NCBI GenBank assembly: GCA_964036275.1
Contig: OZ038434.1
Span: forward strand, 12,437,259 to 12,501,258
Direction: 5' to 3'
DNA length: 64,000 nucleotides
Source: Litoditis marina
Lineage: Eukaryota > Nematoda > Chromadorea > Rhabditida > Rhabditidae
Shown: piece by piece, positions 1 to 13,894 of the stretch
Layout of the letters: every line of letters starts with the position of its first letter
Position numbering within the stretch: position 1 is the first letter of the stretch
Translations under genes and position numbers: made by a program
Notes under the pieces: generated by a model
The model's input: only the letters and a program-made list of their open reading frames with translations
What the model was told of the DNA's origin: nothing
Database searches by the model: none

Positions 1-3000
1 CTTCTCTTAGAGCAGGAAAATGAGGACAACTGTGGAGTAGGCGAGAAAACGTCAATCCATAAATGTGTACTAATTTCCTAGGTACAGCTCGAAGAATTGT
101 CACCTCCTTGAGATGTTGAATGCAATTAGTATGTATGATAACAGGTTAGATAGTGGACATGACCGAAAATCTAACTTGAACATCAATTTTGCAAAACATT
201 AAATGGTAAGTTGGAATGTATTTTTCAAGAATTAGGGTGTTTATTTGTTTTTATTGCGATACTGATGGGATAGAAATTTATCAGTTCATCATGAAAAATA
301 TATGTAAAATGTATAAAATGTATTTCCAACATAAGGTGTAGTTTTAGGTCCGAAGAGATAAGTACACACTTCAAACAACCTCAAAATATATGCTCTGGAT
401 CTGATATATTAGGCTAGTGGCGTAGTTGAGCCCGACAGTACGAAATGCATAGTAATTTCAAAGTTATTAATAAAAAATATCGGCTTTGTGCTAAAAAAAA
501 GGTATTTCCATTGACATTTGAGCGCACGTGAAACCCTATGTGAAAATTTGGCAAGCGAACAGATGTCCAACTTTCAAAAACATGGAAGAATATCCATGGA
601 AAAATGGACATTTGCTTTTATCAGAATACTTAAATGATTTCATGCTCATCTCTACGTCCCCCTCTTCTAGTTCAATGCTCGCCTTCGCTGATAGAAGTTT
701 TATGATGATTAGCCTGGGGGTACAAAGAAGCCGAAATGTCTACTAAGAAGAGCGAGCGATATTCCTCATATGAGAAAACTTCACAATTCAGTACCCGATG
801 TACTGAACGGGATTGTAATTTTCATGCGAAACTATAAAAAAAACCTCCACGAATATGAACTTTCTCTGATTCTGACGTGTTTCAAACTTTACACGTTAGT
901 ATGCTTGTATACTATAGAGTAGGCAAAATGAGACGCCATCAACATAACAATCTAGTAGAAAGTTCCCAGTAAACAATGAACACTTTGTAGTTGAATGTGA
1001 ATAGGTATATTACATTTTGTAAGACCAATGTATACAAACCTCGTGAATTTCTCTCGAAACTGAGATAAGAGTACATACGCTTAGAAGTTGCAACAACTAT
1101 TCGAAATTTGAAGCACTTAAACTGAGATAAACTGAGAAAAGATCAAAGGTTCAGTGCAACATGCGACGGAGAGAAGATTGGACCAAATTTAGAAGTGCTC
1201 AGGATCCAAATAGGCCTGAAATTGGGCAGTAAAGAAAATTATCCCAGATAGGGTGTCTAAGAATGAAGGTATCAAACATTACTTGTGATATTATAAGAAT
1301 ACATAATATTTTGCTATACCTACATGATATGTTAACTGCGGTAGGTTACCGAAGATGTACGTGATAATAGTGTTATGCACATATGGGTGGAGCGGAGTTA
1401 ATATAATTAAATTCATCAGATAAACAAAAATGAAATCACGAACAAAACCATTTGAACTGCCATTTAAGAAACAGTGTCTGCGGTTATGTTGATCTACTAG
1501 ACAAACATAAAACGTGCCGAACATCAACCTTATCGGAGCCGCCAAGTAGGTGATTTGAATAATAATCAACCTCGTTCGCGAGGAGGGATCTAACAACTTT
1601 ACAACTCGACCGCGGAGGCATCACGGTTTAGTTGTTCGTTCATGTGTCCATTGCTCGAAAGCGAAGTGTTAAAGTGCTGGCTCATAATTGTTTGAATTTC
1701 TAGATCTACTTAAGGGGGTAGAATTTCCCCTTTATGGTGTGTTTTGCCCTATCTCGCTGTGGTTGTGCGTTGGTCCAATTCTCATTCGACCGAAAAATTC
1801 AAATGTGCGGACATCGAACTACAACTAAGTTATGGACTTCCTACATTAACAGCTGAATACGGAGATAAGGGAAATACGTAGTTTCAAATGTGCATCGTGT
1901 AAGTACGTGAAACTCGTAAATTCTGGAAAAGGTGCTAATAAGACGTAGATGGGTAGATGTTGCTACGGTTTCGTCAAAAAGGTGACGTGAGTGTGTCGTC
2001 GACATGAAAAATTGATAATGAGTTCGTGTCTGATGTGGTTCTGTGCTAGTTATGTATGTAATATATCTGTGGAAATCGCAGAGTTTAGATTTAGAGCAGT
2101 CAGTGGTATACTGTTAGTCAATTGCACTGTCACGTGTAACATTCTACACACAGCAGAAATCAGAAACGTGCAATGACAAAAGTGCAAGATTCCTCATTAG
2201 AATGCTAACTTCACGTGACTATTCATTCTACACCTAGTATATGTGTAATGGAACATTTCTGTTAGAATCTTGTATTTGGGAAACTGAGCTTTTTGGCCTC
2301 CTCCGTAAACAATCGTGAAGATCGCGCACGTGGTTGTTCACACTCACGAAACTAATTCAGTGTCACGCGGAATTCGGTGGTTCCTAGCTTCACGGGCAAT
2401 GTGCGGTTTTCACACATCATTCCCTGTGTTCAGCAAAAAAAAATACAATACGCTTCACCATAAATTTACCCCCAAATGATTTCACAAAAGAACAATTGAT
2501 AGATAACTCAACTCAAACATGTTCATGAATCCCAGAAACATCAGTAAGTACGGAAGAGTGTGTTTTGTGTAAGTAGGACTGGGGTTGGGAACGGAAGTTA
2601 TTAGTTACATATCATGTCAACACAGTGATTTACGTGTAATCGGCGAGGAGGTGGGCAACCATTCCAATATTCATCATTTTGCGGAAGAAACAAACATAAA
2701 TGTGCTGGAAACAAAAATTAAAAGAGGGGGTAACGAATATAGAGACTGAAATGATTCAATCGATGATCCCTGAAAACAGTTCTCAGATCGCAACCAATAT
2801 GTGTAAATAGGTTAGGTGGTAGGTGGTTAGTATATCTAACTTTTTTGAAATAAAAAAAAGAACTAAACTTTTTCTCTAGAGTTTTGAGACGCCCTTTCCG
2901 GGCAAGTTTGGGTTACCACAATGGAGAGGAAGCAATTAAATATAATGTTTCCTGGCCACACTTTCGGTCTTTCTGATTATTATATACGGATAGGATTTGT

Positions 3001-4861
3001 GAACTATTAGCTTCCTGGTTTAGGAAAAACCGGGCACATTTCCAATTCCGTGAGGTTACGTTTCACGTGTGAGACACGTGGGTGTTCGGGAACGTACACA
3101 CCTCATTTGTTTATTTCGTTTAGTTTTCCGGTTATTGCGCGATACAACTTTTTTTGTATAACTCTAATTCTATAAAAATGTCTGAGTAGTCTCTATTGCC
3201 GATCTGTGCACCAATTGCGAACAAATTAAAGGCAGAGATCCACGCCAGCATCGAAATTGAGATTAGGTCCCTTTCCAATTCTACTTGGGTAGTTACTACC
3301 AGATAATGAGTGAAAAAAAGGAACATTAAAATTTACTTGATGAAATTTATTTTTGAACTTCATCGGGTTTCATCGGAAATCGGGCGGTACCTCTGCGTAT
3401 ATGCGCACCTACCGTAACGCAATTAGAGGTGGCGAACTTGAGGGGTGTCCTAATCATTGTATTTGTGTTTATTTCAAGTTTATGATAATGTTTGAAATTT
3501 TGAATGAAAACAGAGAAAATAATTACATACAAAGAAATAATTTGAGTATTATTTATTTAACACGGTTGAATATACAACCGCGGCCTAACAGGTAACACGT
3601 CCGCGAGACTGCGCGGTACTACCGCGGACCTGCATATTGAGAAATTCGAACATTCGCTAACAAACTTACTGTAAAACTTGGGATATTCTTTTTCTTCCTA
3701 CTATACATATTCGAAACTGATAAAAATAAGTCATTTATAGGCGATTCACTATATATTCAATTTGAATGCTGGCGTGGATATCTGCCTTTAAGTGAAGATC
3801 GTGGAAAAAATTAGGTCATTTGATTGGTTTCTGAGCAAACACTTTTTTTAATAACTACTACGATATTTGCATAGAGGATACACCAATCAAACTTCTTTAT
3901 AGTCCAATACACAAGAACGAGCTTTCATGGAACTATTTCAGTGTGAGTTTAAAAAAAAACACATCTACGCCGTTCTCCACGTTCACCCAAAGGCATGTGA
4001 AACGTGTGAAAACACGTGATAAAAAACGTGAATGAATAAAAGAAAGTTCTGAATGACAGTTCACAGCTGCGTTCACTCACATGACCTCACACAACTGCTT
4101 GTGTTCACATTTGGAATAATTATTCCACCAGAGTCTAGTTGTCTAGTTCAGCTATTGTTCTAACAAGAGGTAATAAAAATTTCAGGAGAAAACCATTTCG
4201 AAAACATATCTGGCATTGGATGTGAATAGGAGATTCGTGATGGATGGGTCATTCAGGGGCAGGGTAATTCAATCGTGACCAAAATAGGGGGCGGCATTCA
4301 GACTACTTGCCGACGAACGAGCTGAGGGTGTCAGACTTTCATTTCGGAAGCTGACGAAAAATCGAATTTGAATATAACTCAATGCCGGCTAGTAAAAACT
4401 CTCTGTGAGCCTGATGGGTGTCTGTGAAAGTGAAAATGACAGATTTGGTTCTTTTAGGCGCTTGTATGCTTTCATTGAATCTACGAACCTGTCACGAAAA
4501 TCGATATTCATAAATCTCTAAGTTACATTAATACGTAAACTGAAGTATGCCGACACCTCAATGCGTCGGACGTGTTGTGCACAAATTGTGAGGCTTTTAT
4601 CACGGTGCGACATAGGAGCAAACTAATTGTGTATGGTTGAGGTGGAATGTAACAGTAAGAAAGTTCCTGGATACAACTTAAGAAGAATCAAAATCTGAGT
4701 CACTAATCGCATTATGTTCTGATGTGGTTTGAGGTCTAATTGATGCGGAAACGTGGACGGAAGCTGGGAAACACGATACTTCGGCAGGTAGTCCATCGGT
4801 GGTCACTGAACAGATTTTGGTCAAGGATTGCCTATTTGGAATTTTGAGGTGAATTCTATAT
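1..4861. other. gene-free stretch, left edge
   Basis: AT-rich sequence with only short open frames on both strands, none with a recognisable motif, domain or consistent splice chain. The one structured item is the repeat at 2107-2242, listed separately. GC-rich patches near 1600 and 3580-3640 showed no further structure. An unrecognised lineage-specific or non-coding gene cannot be excluded. Confidence 0.5.
2107..2242. repeat. foldback repeat, CACGTG family, copy 1
   Basis: Starts TATACTGTTAGTCAATTGC and ends CTAGTATATG, so both ends read TATACT in opposite orientation; TGTCACGTG and AGTCACGTG-type blocks lie inside the ends. Related copies are at 43066-43201, and at 43670-44033 where the copy is interrupted by another element. 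About 135 bp, no coding capacity; probably a MITE with TA-type ends. Confidence 0.7.
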
Positions 4862-5106
4862 CTTACCGGGTTTTTAGGTAACGTCACCCTTTTTTAGTAA
4901 CCTATTTTTCGGGTTACCTCAGTAGGTAACCGGTTGGTAACCTAAAATGAAAAACCGGTTACCTGTTTTTCTAACGCAAAACGTAGTTTTTACCGTTAGT
5001 TTGAACAGTAACTGGAGTTTAGTTTCAGGTTACTTCCAGGTTACCTACAAGGTAACCTGAAAAAGAGGTTACCAAAAAAGGGTTAGTTTACCTAAAACCG
5101 GGTTAG
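4862..5106. repeat. foldback element made of GGTTACC motifs
   Basis: The ends are inverted copies: ACCGGGTTTTTAGGTAA on the left and TTACCTAAAACCGGGT on the right. The interior carries many copies of GGTTACC or GGTAACC in both orientations, for example around 4914, 4926, 4942, 5027 and 5053. The whole 245 bp can fold in several registers. No coding capacity. Likely a MITE or a palindromic satellite seed. Confidence 0.75.
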
Positions 5107-5559
5107 TTGTAGAATTGGCCGCGTTTCGAACGGGTGACCTAAGAGATACAACCAAAACAAAATCGTTTCCAAGCTGGCCCTTACAAGCGTTAAGGAGCAG
5201 TGTATGTCATTCAGTGGAAGGGCTACTCATTGGCGAACAGAAAACCCCACATAATTTGCGTAACAGTGTTTGCCAACTAATGTTTGAACAAATTAGTATG
5301 AGTTTATAGATGCTATGCTCTTCATTTTCTGATCGCAACACGTTGGACTTCCAGAAATTATTTTATGCGATTTGCTAAACATCTAATGACCCGAAAATAC
5401 TTTTTCTCACCTTTGATAAAAAAATTTCAAAACACCACACGTTAAGGTTTGAAGACCAAACTAGTAAAAATAGTACATCTTCGCGACCGAATTTAATTTG
5501 AAGCTTCGCAACCACTATGGAAATGCACGCAGTTTCCATCTCAGCTGATCGAACATGGT
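5107..5559. other. spacer, nothing recognised
   Basis: Unremarkable AT-rich DNA between the GGTTACC foldback and the (GA)n tract. I see no gene, RNA or repeat in it. Confidence 0.4.
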
Positions 5560-5822
<263 letters not shown>

Positions 5823-5937
5823 GGAGGAGGTCGTGAACCACAAGTTGGTCTATAAATCAGGATTGAGTAGATTGAATACTCGGAAGCGAGGGGAATATAA
5901 CGAGAAAACAGGATAGAAAACTTTAGAACAATTATAG

Positions 5938-6164
5938 TGCTCACATTTCCCAACTGGACTCGTTGGCAGCGTGCCAAAAACTTTGGAAGACTGTTATTTA
6001 GAGAATACAAATATTTTACAGAAAGTTTCATTGCATTCGAATTATAACAAACTGGACGAACCCTTCACATAAATTTATACTGTTTTGAAGTATTTCAACA
6101 TGTTCAAAAACTGGCTTGAAATTCCATTGGCAAGCTGCCCAAGTCCAGTTGGGAAATGTGCGAA
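5938..6164. mobile_element. foldback MITE, TTGGCAGCGTGCCAA family, copy 1
   Basis: The left end reads TCACATTTCCCAACTGG, then TTGGCAGCGTGCCAA. The right end near 6130-6164 is its inverted copy, with CCAGTTGGGAAATGTG. About 227 bp, no open frame. Relatives lie at 45520-45747 and 62105-62340, with the same central palindrome near each end. Confidence 0.75.
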
Positions 6165-6514
6165 CTATACCCATACTTTTTACGTCGACGTTTGACGCTG
6201 ACGTTAATAATAGAAGAAAACATGCAGTGATCACGCCGAGCGCTTCAGAATTGTTAGTACAAACATTACGCACAGATTTTAGATACTTGATACAGATGCA
6301 GATGAATATCAATCAACACTCGTGCTTTCTTCCAAAGTTGAAACTCATCTACCAGTTAGAAGTTGGTGAAGTTCGCCTGAAACGTGGAAAAGAGGAAAAC
6401 AGACATGTTTTGTGAACATCTCTTTCTTGAAACTGGACGAATAGATCTTGGGAGTAGTTTACATTTGCCCCCCAACCTGGTCGAAAATGGGTTAAAAAGG
6501 GCCCGTACTACAAT

Positions 6515-6800
6515 CGCCCCCCCCCCCTTTGGGGGGGGGGGATTATACACCATGCTTATTCACTGCAGGCTTGGGTTGAGTGGGGGGTGATTGTTCATCA
6601 GTTTCGAGTATGTACTATCACCCCCCATTTTGCATTGTGGGGGGTGATTGTTCATTGTCGAAGATGTACAATGTCCCCCAACCCATTTACCAATTACCCC
6701 CCACCTTCGCGCGACTTTTCTAGGATTTCAATTAGGTGGGGGGTAATAGTACCACGAGGGGGGTGATTGTTGGGTGAGGGGCGATTGTACATTTTTCCCC
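6515..6800. repeat. G/C-run repeat block
   Basis: Eight or more irregular repeats of the form GGGGGGTGATTGTTCAT occur on either strand, beginning with a C11-TTT-G12 hairpin near 6520-6541. Runs of 5-12 G or C recur at roughly 20-40 nt spacing. The block is degenerate and non-coding. It is a candidate for G-quadruplex or hairpin formation. Confidence 0.7.
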
Positions 6801-8990
6801 AGATCTTTTCGACTATATCTTGTTTGGTTATGTTCTCTTTGTCTGTGCACAATTGTTTGCGACGGGAGTAGAGTGAGAGCAGTAAAACATTTTTTCGAAT
6901 TCGAACCAATTACCGGACCCCAAGATAAATGGACAGCGAATTGGCTGAGAAAGAAAGATTTATCTCACGATCAATTAGAAAGGAAAACTATCTAGTTTTC
7001 TGAATACCAGAAAAGATTTTGCGTGTTTTCAGGAACGCTTGTTGTTCAGAATTGTACCAAGAGCGTTTTATTTTCAACCCTTCATTCATTTTCTATATTC
7101 ACTAAATTCACTCTAAATTCAAAGAATGCTCATCAAAGAAAGAAGAAAAAAACTTTTAGAGAAAAACAAGCTCACAGATTTGTCTACAGAAAAAAACTTG
7201 CCATGTGAGATAAAAAATTTTGATAGGTTTTTAAAACGAACACCGTGCTCAAAAGCTCAGTGATCAGAAATATTTATAATTCAAGGATCCCCAGAGTAAG
7301 TGAAGACAAAGAAAAGCAGCACCTAGGTGAGTAGCGGTTCAGTCAAGTGAGAAGAAAAGTCAAAACATGTGCGAAATAACACAAGACATGTTGTTGTTTG
7401 AAAAACTATATCAACCTTATGGTGAAAATTGGCCATATATGGTGAAATATGCTGAATTCGCGCCAGATAGGGTGATATATGCAAGAGATATGGCCCGTAA
7501 TATCGCAATTATGAACTTTGTATCTCTTTTATGTATCATCAGATATCATAAAAAGGCCTATCATCAGTTATCATAAAAGGGCCTAAACTACCCTAGCCTC
7601 AGAAACATTTCGATCTGGTTCAAATCAGGAGCGTCACAGAGAATAGGCGGCGCACGAGACAACAAAGAGACTACTAACATCCTTACTCGCATTACGTTCT
7701 ACTAGCAGTCGAACGCAAAAAGGGGTACCTCTATATAGTCCGTTTCACCAATCAATGTTCTTCTACAGCAATCTGTAAATTATTCAGGAAGCTTTTTCTA
7801 ATGAATAAATTGTTATTCAGGTTTCAAACTTTCAGAGCTGGTAGAAGTAAAGGTAGAAAACACAATAGCGAAATTTTAAGTCATTCTAAAAACAGCAAAC
7901 TACCTAACGCGAACCTGGAAGCTTGCGCAGATTACTGTAGAGAGTTATAAGTGCGTGAAACAGACTATAGTCAACCCCACTTCCGAGTATAAGTTGACAG
8001 CGTGCTATGGAATCTCAGAGTATCGGCCTTGTGTTATTGTATTGTCTAGTAAAACTGTGATGGACTTATGAATATCGGTTGTGTCTAGTAGTCCAAAATC
8101 AATCGGAAGGCTGATTAGTAAAAATGTATAATAATTTAACGATAGACCCCGCGTTTTCGGATATTGAGAATGTTCCGGGATAGAGATAATGTTGACGCCA
8201 ACAAAGACCGTATTGAGATTCGACTCTGAGTACGAAGCACTAAAAACACAGATGAGTGAACGAGGTGGAAAGTCAGGGATTGGGATTGAGAGAGCTGAGG
8301 AGAGAGTGCGAGGCTAATTTAAACACACGACCAATCTGATTGAGAACGACGAAAATAAAGGAAAATGGAGAAGATGGATTGCAGAGGCACGGAATTGAGA
8401 AGGAATGCAGAAGTAGAAAGAGAAATGACTTGTAAAAACTGTAAAATTAATTCGTGAATGTAACTTTATCTAGAACCTTTTTAATTCAATAGGTCTGATA
8501 TGTTGATCGGTTTTTTGTTTCATTTTAGATATAGTTTTTCTCAGAAACACTATTCAGTATCTTCCGTGAACCGAACAGTTCGAATGGAAGTTTCATTAGT
8601 TTGAGAGTTTTTTCAAAGTAAATAGTCTATTTTATAGCTTACTATACTTCTTTCTGTTTGTTTTTGGACGAGCCATCTTCAATCTGACAGAGTCTAAAGG
8701 CCGGCTGAAAATGCTGAAAACGTCGGTCTACTTATGAGATTAGCTTGTTGCAATTGGCATGTTTCCCGATGATGCAGTACGTTAACCTTGAGAAAATTAC
8801 ATGCCCGCAGGCCATAACGTGACTTGCGAATAGAAAATTAGCAGAGTTCATAGAGATTCAAATCTGGAGATTACGACGGAACAGAGTGTGGAATGCTGAG
8901 AGGGGTAATTTGACAATATACAAACGCTTCTCAATCTCTCGTGTTTATTGGAACATATAGAGTTAAGGTAAGCCAGGACACGCAGTGTGT

Positions 8991-9065
8991 GTTTGTAGTT
9001 TGTTTGTTGTCGGTTCATTTAGGATGTAAATTTAAAAGTGTGCGGTGTGGACGATCAAACTACAA
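8991..9065. repeat. short inverted repeat, GTTTGTAGTTTG family
   Basis: GTTTGTAGTTTG at 8991-9002 faces ATCAAACTACAA at 9054-9065, about 50 nt apart. The same pair recurs at 26651-26720, 36944-37014, 40514-40566 and 47374-47432. Single ends occur at 23125, 27347, 31222, 31523, 37764 and 49798. Confidence 0.75.
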
Positions 9066-10027
9066 TATATCTAAAAAGGGAGAATTCGGCACCGATGCAA
9101 AAATTCTGAGATCTGTCTCCGAAGCGCAGATTATTTAATGTTTTATAATATAGATTGTTGCAGTCTAATGATAAGTGATCAGACTATAAGTACACCAGAA
9201 CTAGAATATGTTTTGAGCATTCTACTGTTTATGAACAGTTGAGGTATTCCATAAACTCTGAAATGATCCAACCAAAAAACTATCTGATGTATGGTTCCGG
9301 TTGGGTTTCTGATGTGTTGCTCGAAATACAGACCAACGAGTGGAACTGCACCCCTCACTAGTTATTCGTGCAATGAATAGATGCATCTAATACGTTCCAG
9401 AGATCCCGTATTCGGGGAAGCCGCCAAATATGAGCAGGAGTTCCCAATACATGAACTCCTATTCATTACTAACGTACGCCATTCACCATCCTGACATATG
9501 TCAGTTCTATGAAAGAATCTATCCCGAAGTGTGGTAGTAGTAGTAGTTTTTCCTATAAAAAAGACGGTGCTATAAAAGTCAATGAAGTAGTTTTTTCATC
9601 ATTTAGCGCGCCTCGAGCGTATTAAATAAATAAATAAAAGATACTGGATAATGAACCCGAAAAAGTTGGTTCTTGTTTAGCTCGCAAGAAAAAACAATGC
9701 AGTACCCAGGTTATTTTTACAAGTTTTGGCTCGCATTTGGAGTTTCATCTCAAAGGCCGTCCTTATCCTGGAGCTGTCAAATGACAAACACGATCTTATC
9801 GACTGGCAACATCTACCGGCATTTAGAACTGTGAATACGGTAGCGATGTAAATCGGCGAGAACAGAGTAAGCTCTGAGAGAAATGCCGCTCTCCGGATGA
9901 ACTCCAATTATTCAGCAAAGAAGATGGTTTTCATAGTTTTGTCACGGTTTTCAAACTTATTTGATAAAGGTGTTATTCAACGTGCTAGTCCATGATGAAG
10001 CAAGAGAACGAAATTTATAATGAAGAA

Positions 10028-10033
10028 TTTATT
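10028..10033 (-). terminator. poly(A) signal AATAAA, probably of pas-6
   Basis: AATAAA on the minus strand, about 270 nt downstream of the PAS-6 stop codon. Assigned from position only. Confidence 0.4.
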
Positions 10034-10304
10034 GGAAGACGATTCTTGATAAATAAAATCAACAAAAATTACCGTATGTAATAAGCCGGGCATGGAACAC
10101 TGGATAATACGAAGGAAGTAACACTAAATGATATCCATTTCCCTTTAACACCGGTCAGCGCAGTATGTGTATGATCAAACTCATAACCGTCCAAACATTT
10201 ACAGAACATTCATTAAAAGTAGATAGAAGACTGTTTAAACAAATAAATTACCGAACACGCCGTACAGAAACTTCACGAAATCGTTACTTTTTACCGCAAC
10301 GTTT

Positions 10305-13300
10305 TCACTGCTGCATTGGCGAGGGTGGACGTGGAGCAGCTCCAGCAGCCTGGAAATAAAATATAGATGGACTAAAGCAACTGATTTTGTTTTGCCTTTT
10401 CATTTTTGTTTTCGAATGACCTAAATCGTTTATCCTCATGCTACAGCGAAGTTTACCGCAAAAATCAAACAATTCTTCGCGAACAACCACAAAAATAGTT
10501 TTAATATAGATTAGTTGAAAAATTATCCAGACCAAAAAGGTAGGACACTTTATTACAGATGTGCGCCATTTGGCGTGACATGTCTGAAGGAAGCTTACAT
10601 CAGGCTGAGCGGTGGTGCGGGGAACAGCAGAGATACGATCCAGATGTGCTCCATTTTCCTCGTCTGTCAACACCTTGAACGGCTGGTCCTTACCCACAAT
10701 AGAGATGGAAGTATTCTGAAACAAAGCACCGATACGAATATCATTTGGCAACGGCCGAAAAACGACCACAACCTTTTTTTTAAAGAATCTAAGCGATGCA
10801 TAATTTGTATGTGCAGTAGCTTTCGGATCAAGAATGAAACTTAGAATATCGTCTGATGTAACTATGAACAATGTTAGAGAATTTGCGAGTTGTGACTATT
10901 AACCTGCTTGGTCAGATTTTCTTCAGCGGGTAGAGTATCTCTCAGAGCCATCAAAGCATGTTGAACTAGATCATCGACGCTAGCTGCAAATAAATATCAC
11001 ATTCAAAATTCAGGGATACGAACATTTGAAATATTTAAAAATAGAATAATGGAAGGCAGAGAACTATAAAAAAACAGTGTTTGTTGATACTGAAATCAGA
11101 GAAATTACCTTATTTCGAAAAAATAGGTTAGTTTTAAAAACTAGCAAACACAGGTGCAACGTGATAAAAGGACCTACCTGATTCGAACTTGGTCAGATTT
11201 CTCTCCAAATAAGTACGGGCTGACTGAGATCGTGCACCAATTGAGGATGCCAACATTTCGACAACCTCGGCAGAGGGATCAGTTTGTACAATATGCGCAC
11301 CATCCTTCTACAACAAACCACCATTCATGATCTACCTATTTAATAGGAAGCAGACAAGACAGTTGATATTTGAAAAAAAAATACTTGGACTGTCCCTGAA
11401 CCTGAAACTTGATATCAAGAGGAAATGAATTAGTTCTGGGAATTACACTTTCCCCTGCCCCTCGTTACACACAGAGAGTTAATACATGCTAAACTAGTTT
11501 CGAAAGCGCACATATATGGGTGGAGAGACCTTTCAATGCAATATATATGTTTGATACACCTGTGGCCGCATTCACTAATCACCAATGAGGCGGGAAGCTC
11601 AAAAAGCTTCCCGCGCCTCTGACCCTCCTCACCAGCACACTATTTCTCTGCTCCACCTTACCGCGGAGAGACATTTTAGCTTTGCGGGGCGTGGTGAATA
11701 CGGCCACTTGAAAACCTAACTATTCCGTTCTGGATGGAAACAGTCGAAAGTAGAAAACAACCCACATCATAGCCAGCAATCAGGAGTCCCACTCCAAATG
11801 GGCGACGTCCATAGTACTGTGTGTTGGCTTGCAGTTCTGCAAAGTACACAATAAACTTGAATAATATTCGAAGCAGTTTCTTGGTTCGAACTTTCGTACA
11901 AGGTACAAAACTATGTAGTTCGAACTTTCGTACAAGGTACAGAACTATGTAGTTCGAACTTTCGTACAAGGTATAGAACTATGTACTCTAAAAAGAAAAA
12001 CCAAACAGTAAAAGTAAATCTGACAGAAATAACTGATACCTGTAGAGTCGAACGGTGAATAATACTTACTCAGTTGCATACTGTTGGAGAGAGCGGTGAT
12101 GGGTACGGGCACCTTGTAGTCCCACCTCCAGCTAGCACATTCAGTTTGGAGGAACCTAAAAGCCCAAAAATAAAAACACGGCAAAATATGGTACTGGAGT
12201 TATGGAGTTCAATTTACTAAATCGTCACTCCGATTCCATTTACAAAGCACACTGATAGAAACATGAAACATCCTTCAATCAAACAGTTTTATGACCGTAC
12301 AAAATTTATATTGTCCCAATAGCCAAAATAAATGGAAAAACGAGCTCTTCTTTCGCTAATATCAACAAATATGATCTATTTTCGATGCAAAATCCTGAGG
12401 CTTTGCGTTTTTCATCGAAAAATGGGCTAATTTTTGTAGGACAGTCACACTTTACTGGTGCGTGTTTATGGCTAGTTGAAAAACTAATCCTCTCAGCAAT
12501 ACTGGAGGCTTGGAGGGAGAAAAAATCAGATAATACAAAAAATATGTATACCTGCTCAAAATACGTCCATCAGAAAGAAGTCCCGCGATAGAAACTCCAG
12601 CGTGCGTATCGATCTCGTAGATCTTCTTTTGGTGAGAGCACAGCTCGTTCTGCGCACGCTGAAAAAAAGCAGTGAGAAAAAGGAGTTGTAAGGAAACTAT
12701 GGAAACAGCTTTTCCTTTTCTTAGTTGGGACATATATCACTATTTCTCATCGTCCCAACCACGTTCGCAAGCACACACACGTTTGAAAGCCTTACCTAAG
12801 TATGGCAACACGATACACGAAGAGTAATTGAGTAAACGTAAGATCGAGTCCGTTTTCAGATTCGAACACGTGAAAATGAATGGCTTTGCATCAGAAATGA
12901 CAGAAATAGACCATTCTGATGTTTTCGGAGAAAAGGTAGCCCCTTTTTCGACAAGTTTACTGGAGTATGACGGTAAAAAGCAATAGTTTCCCACCTTGAG
13001 AGCAACCAAAACAGCATGAGTGTCGCTCTTGACACCGACGGTGGCCGAACCCTGTTTCATGGCTTCGACAGCATAATCGACCTGATGAAGACGTCCCTGA
13101 AGCACAAGCACTACAAAAACATATTTCTCAGTAACCAGTGTTGTCATACACCAGTAAAGGTTGACTATTCAACAAAAAGTAGTCCGTTTTTAGATTTGGA
13201 AACGTTAAAATATATAGTTTTGCAACAGAAATAGACAGATTTTCCCGTTTTTGGTCGAAAAAGTAGTTCGTTTTCCGAATTTTTCTGACTATTCGGACAG

Positions 13301-13485
13301 TTTTACTGGAATATGCTCGATTTGCGAACCCACTTGTTGGCACTAAGAAGTTAAAAGGACAATAACTTACATTACAATACACTGTTGTCATAACTCACAC
13401 TTTATAATAAAAACAGCCACAGTGCTATGAAACATACCTGAGGACTCCATACGGTCACATCACTGTCGTACTGGTTGCGGAACAT
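10305..13485 (-). CDS. pas-6: 20S proteasome alpha-type subunit (PAS-6 / PSMA1)
   Basis: Structural alpha subunit of the 20S proteasome core, which forms the outer ring and gates substrate entry. Nine exons: 13485-13438, 13096-12995, 12658-12552, 12155-12070, 11836-11766, 11307-11178, 10983-10904, 10715-10599 and 10349-10305. They total 786 nt and encode 261 aa, close to the family length of about 260. The N-terminus holds the alpha-subunit signature [20 protein letters not shown]. Further family blocks are [29 protein letters not shown] and [17 protein letters not shown]. The C-terminus ends in a short Ala/Pro-rich tail. The start is preceded by TGTATTTGTAG, 3 nt before the ATG, suggesting trans-splicing. 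It is divergent from eIF4E with 1.4 kb between the starts. Intron 5 carries a MITE. Confidence 0.96.
11561..11708. mobile_element. MITE, TGTGGCCGTATTCACC family, copy 1
   Basis: TGTGGCCGCATTCAC at 11561 faces GGTGAATACGGCCAC ending at 11708. An inner hairpin, GGGAAGCTCAAAAAGCTTCCC, lies near 11592. About 148 bp, inside pas-6 intron 5. The closest relative is in an intron of the neighbouring eIF4E gene (17181-17322). Confidence 0.85.
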
Positions 13486-13894
13486 GTCCTACAAATACAC
13501 AAATGCAACTGCTATGAAGATGTTTCTCAGGATCTTGCTGAGAAATACATTGAGTAGGCACAGACTACTATAGAGAATACAAAAAGTAACAATAGCACGC
13601 TTGTAAGTATCATCGATACATGATAAGTTTGCAAATGGGAAAAATCATATAAATAGCATCAAAATATTACTTTCGTGTTTTGGATGAACTTTGGTGATGA
13701 GAAGAGGTGCTACGACATCAAAATTGAGACTATTACAAAGACAAAAATACAAATTAAACCAACTTTAAATTTTTATAAAATAAAATGACCCGAGTTCGGC
13801 AGATTCAAACGACAACAGACTAAAATCATCGCTACAGTCTCTATGACGTCACAAGTTTCGGTGAAGGACCTCGGCCATTGCCGTCCTTTAAAAA

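Larger units (their letters stand above)
6801..10304. other. gene-free stretch before pas-6
   Basis: No open frame here shows a domain or a credible splice chain. It contains the short inverted repeat at 8991-9065 and, near its right end, the putative poly(A) signal of the minus-strand proteasome gene. Repeats of ATATGGTGAAA type around 7420-7480 are weak. Confidence 0.45.

Noticed and set aside
10515..10844. 109-codon plus-strand frame opposite pas-6
   Set aside because: It is the reverse complement of a well-supported PAS-6 exon and adjoining introns.
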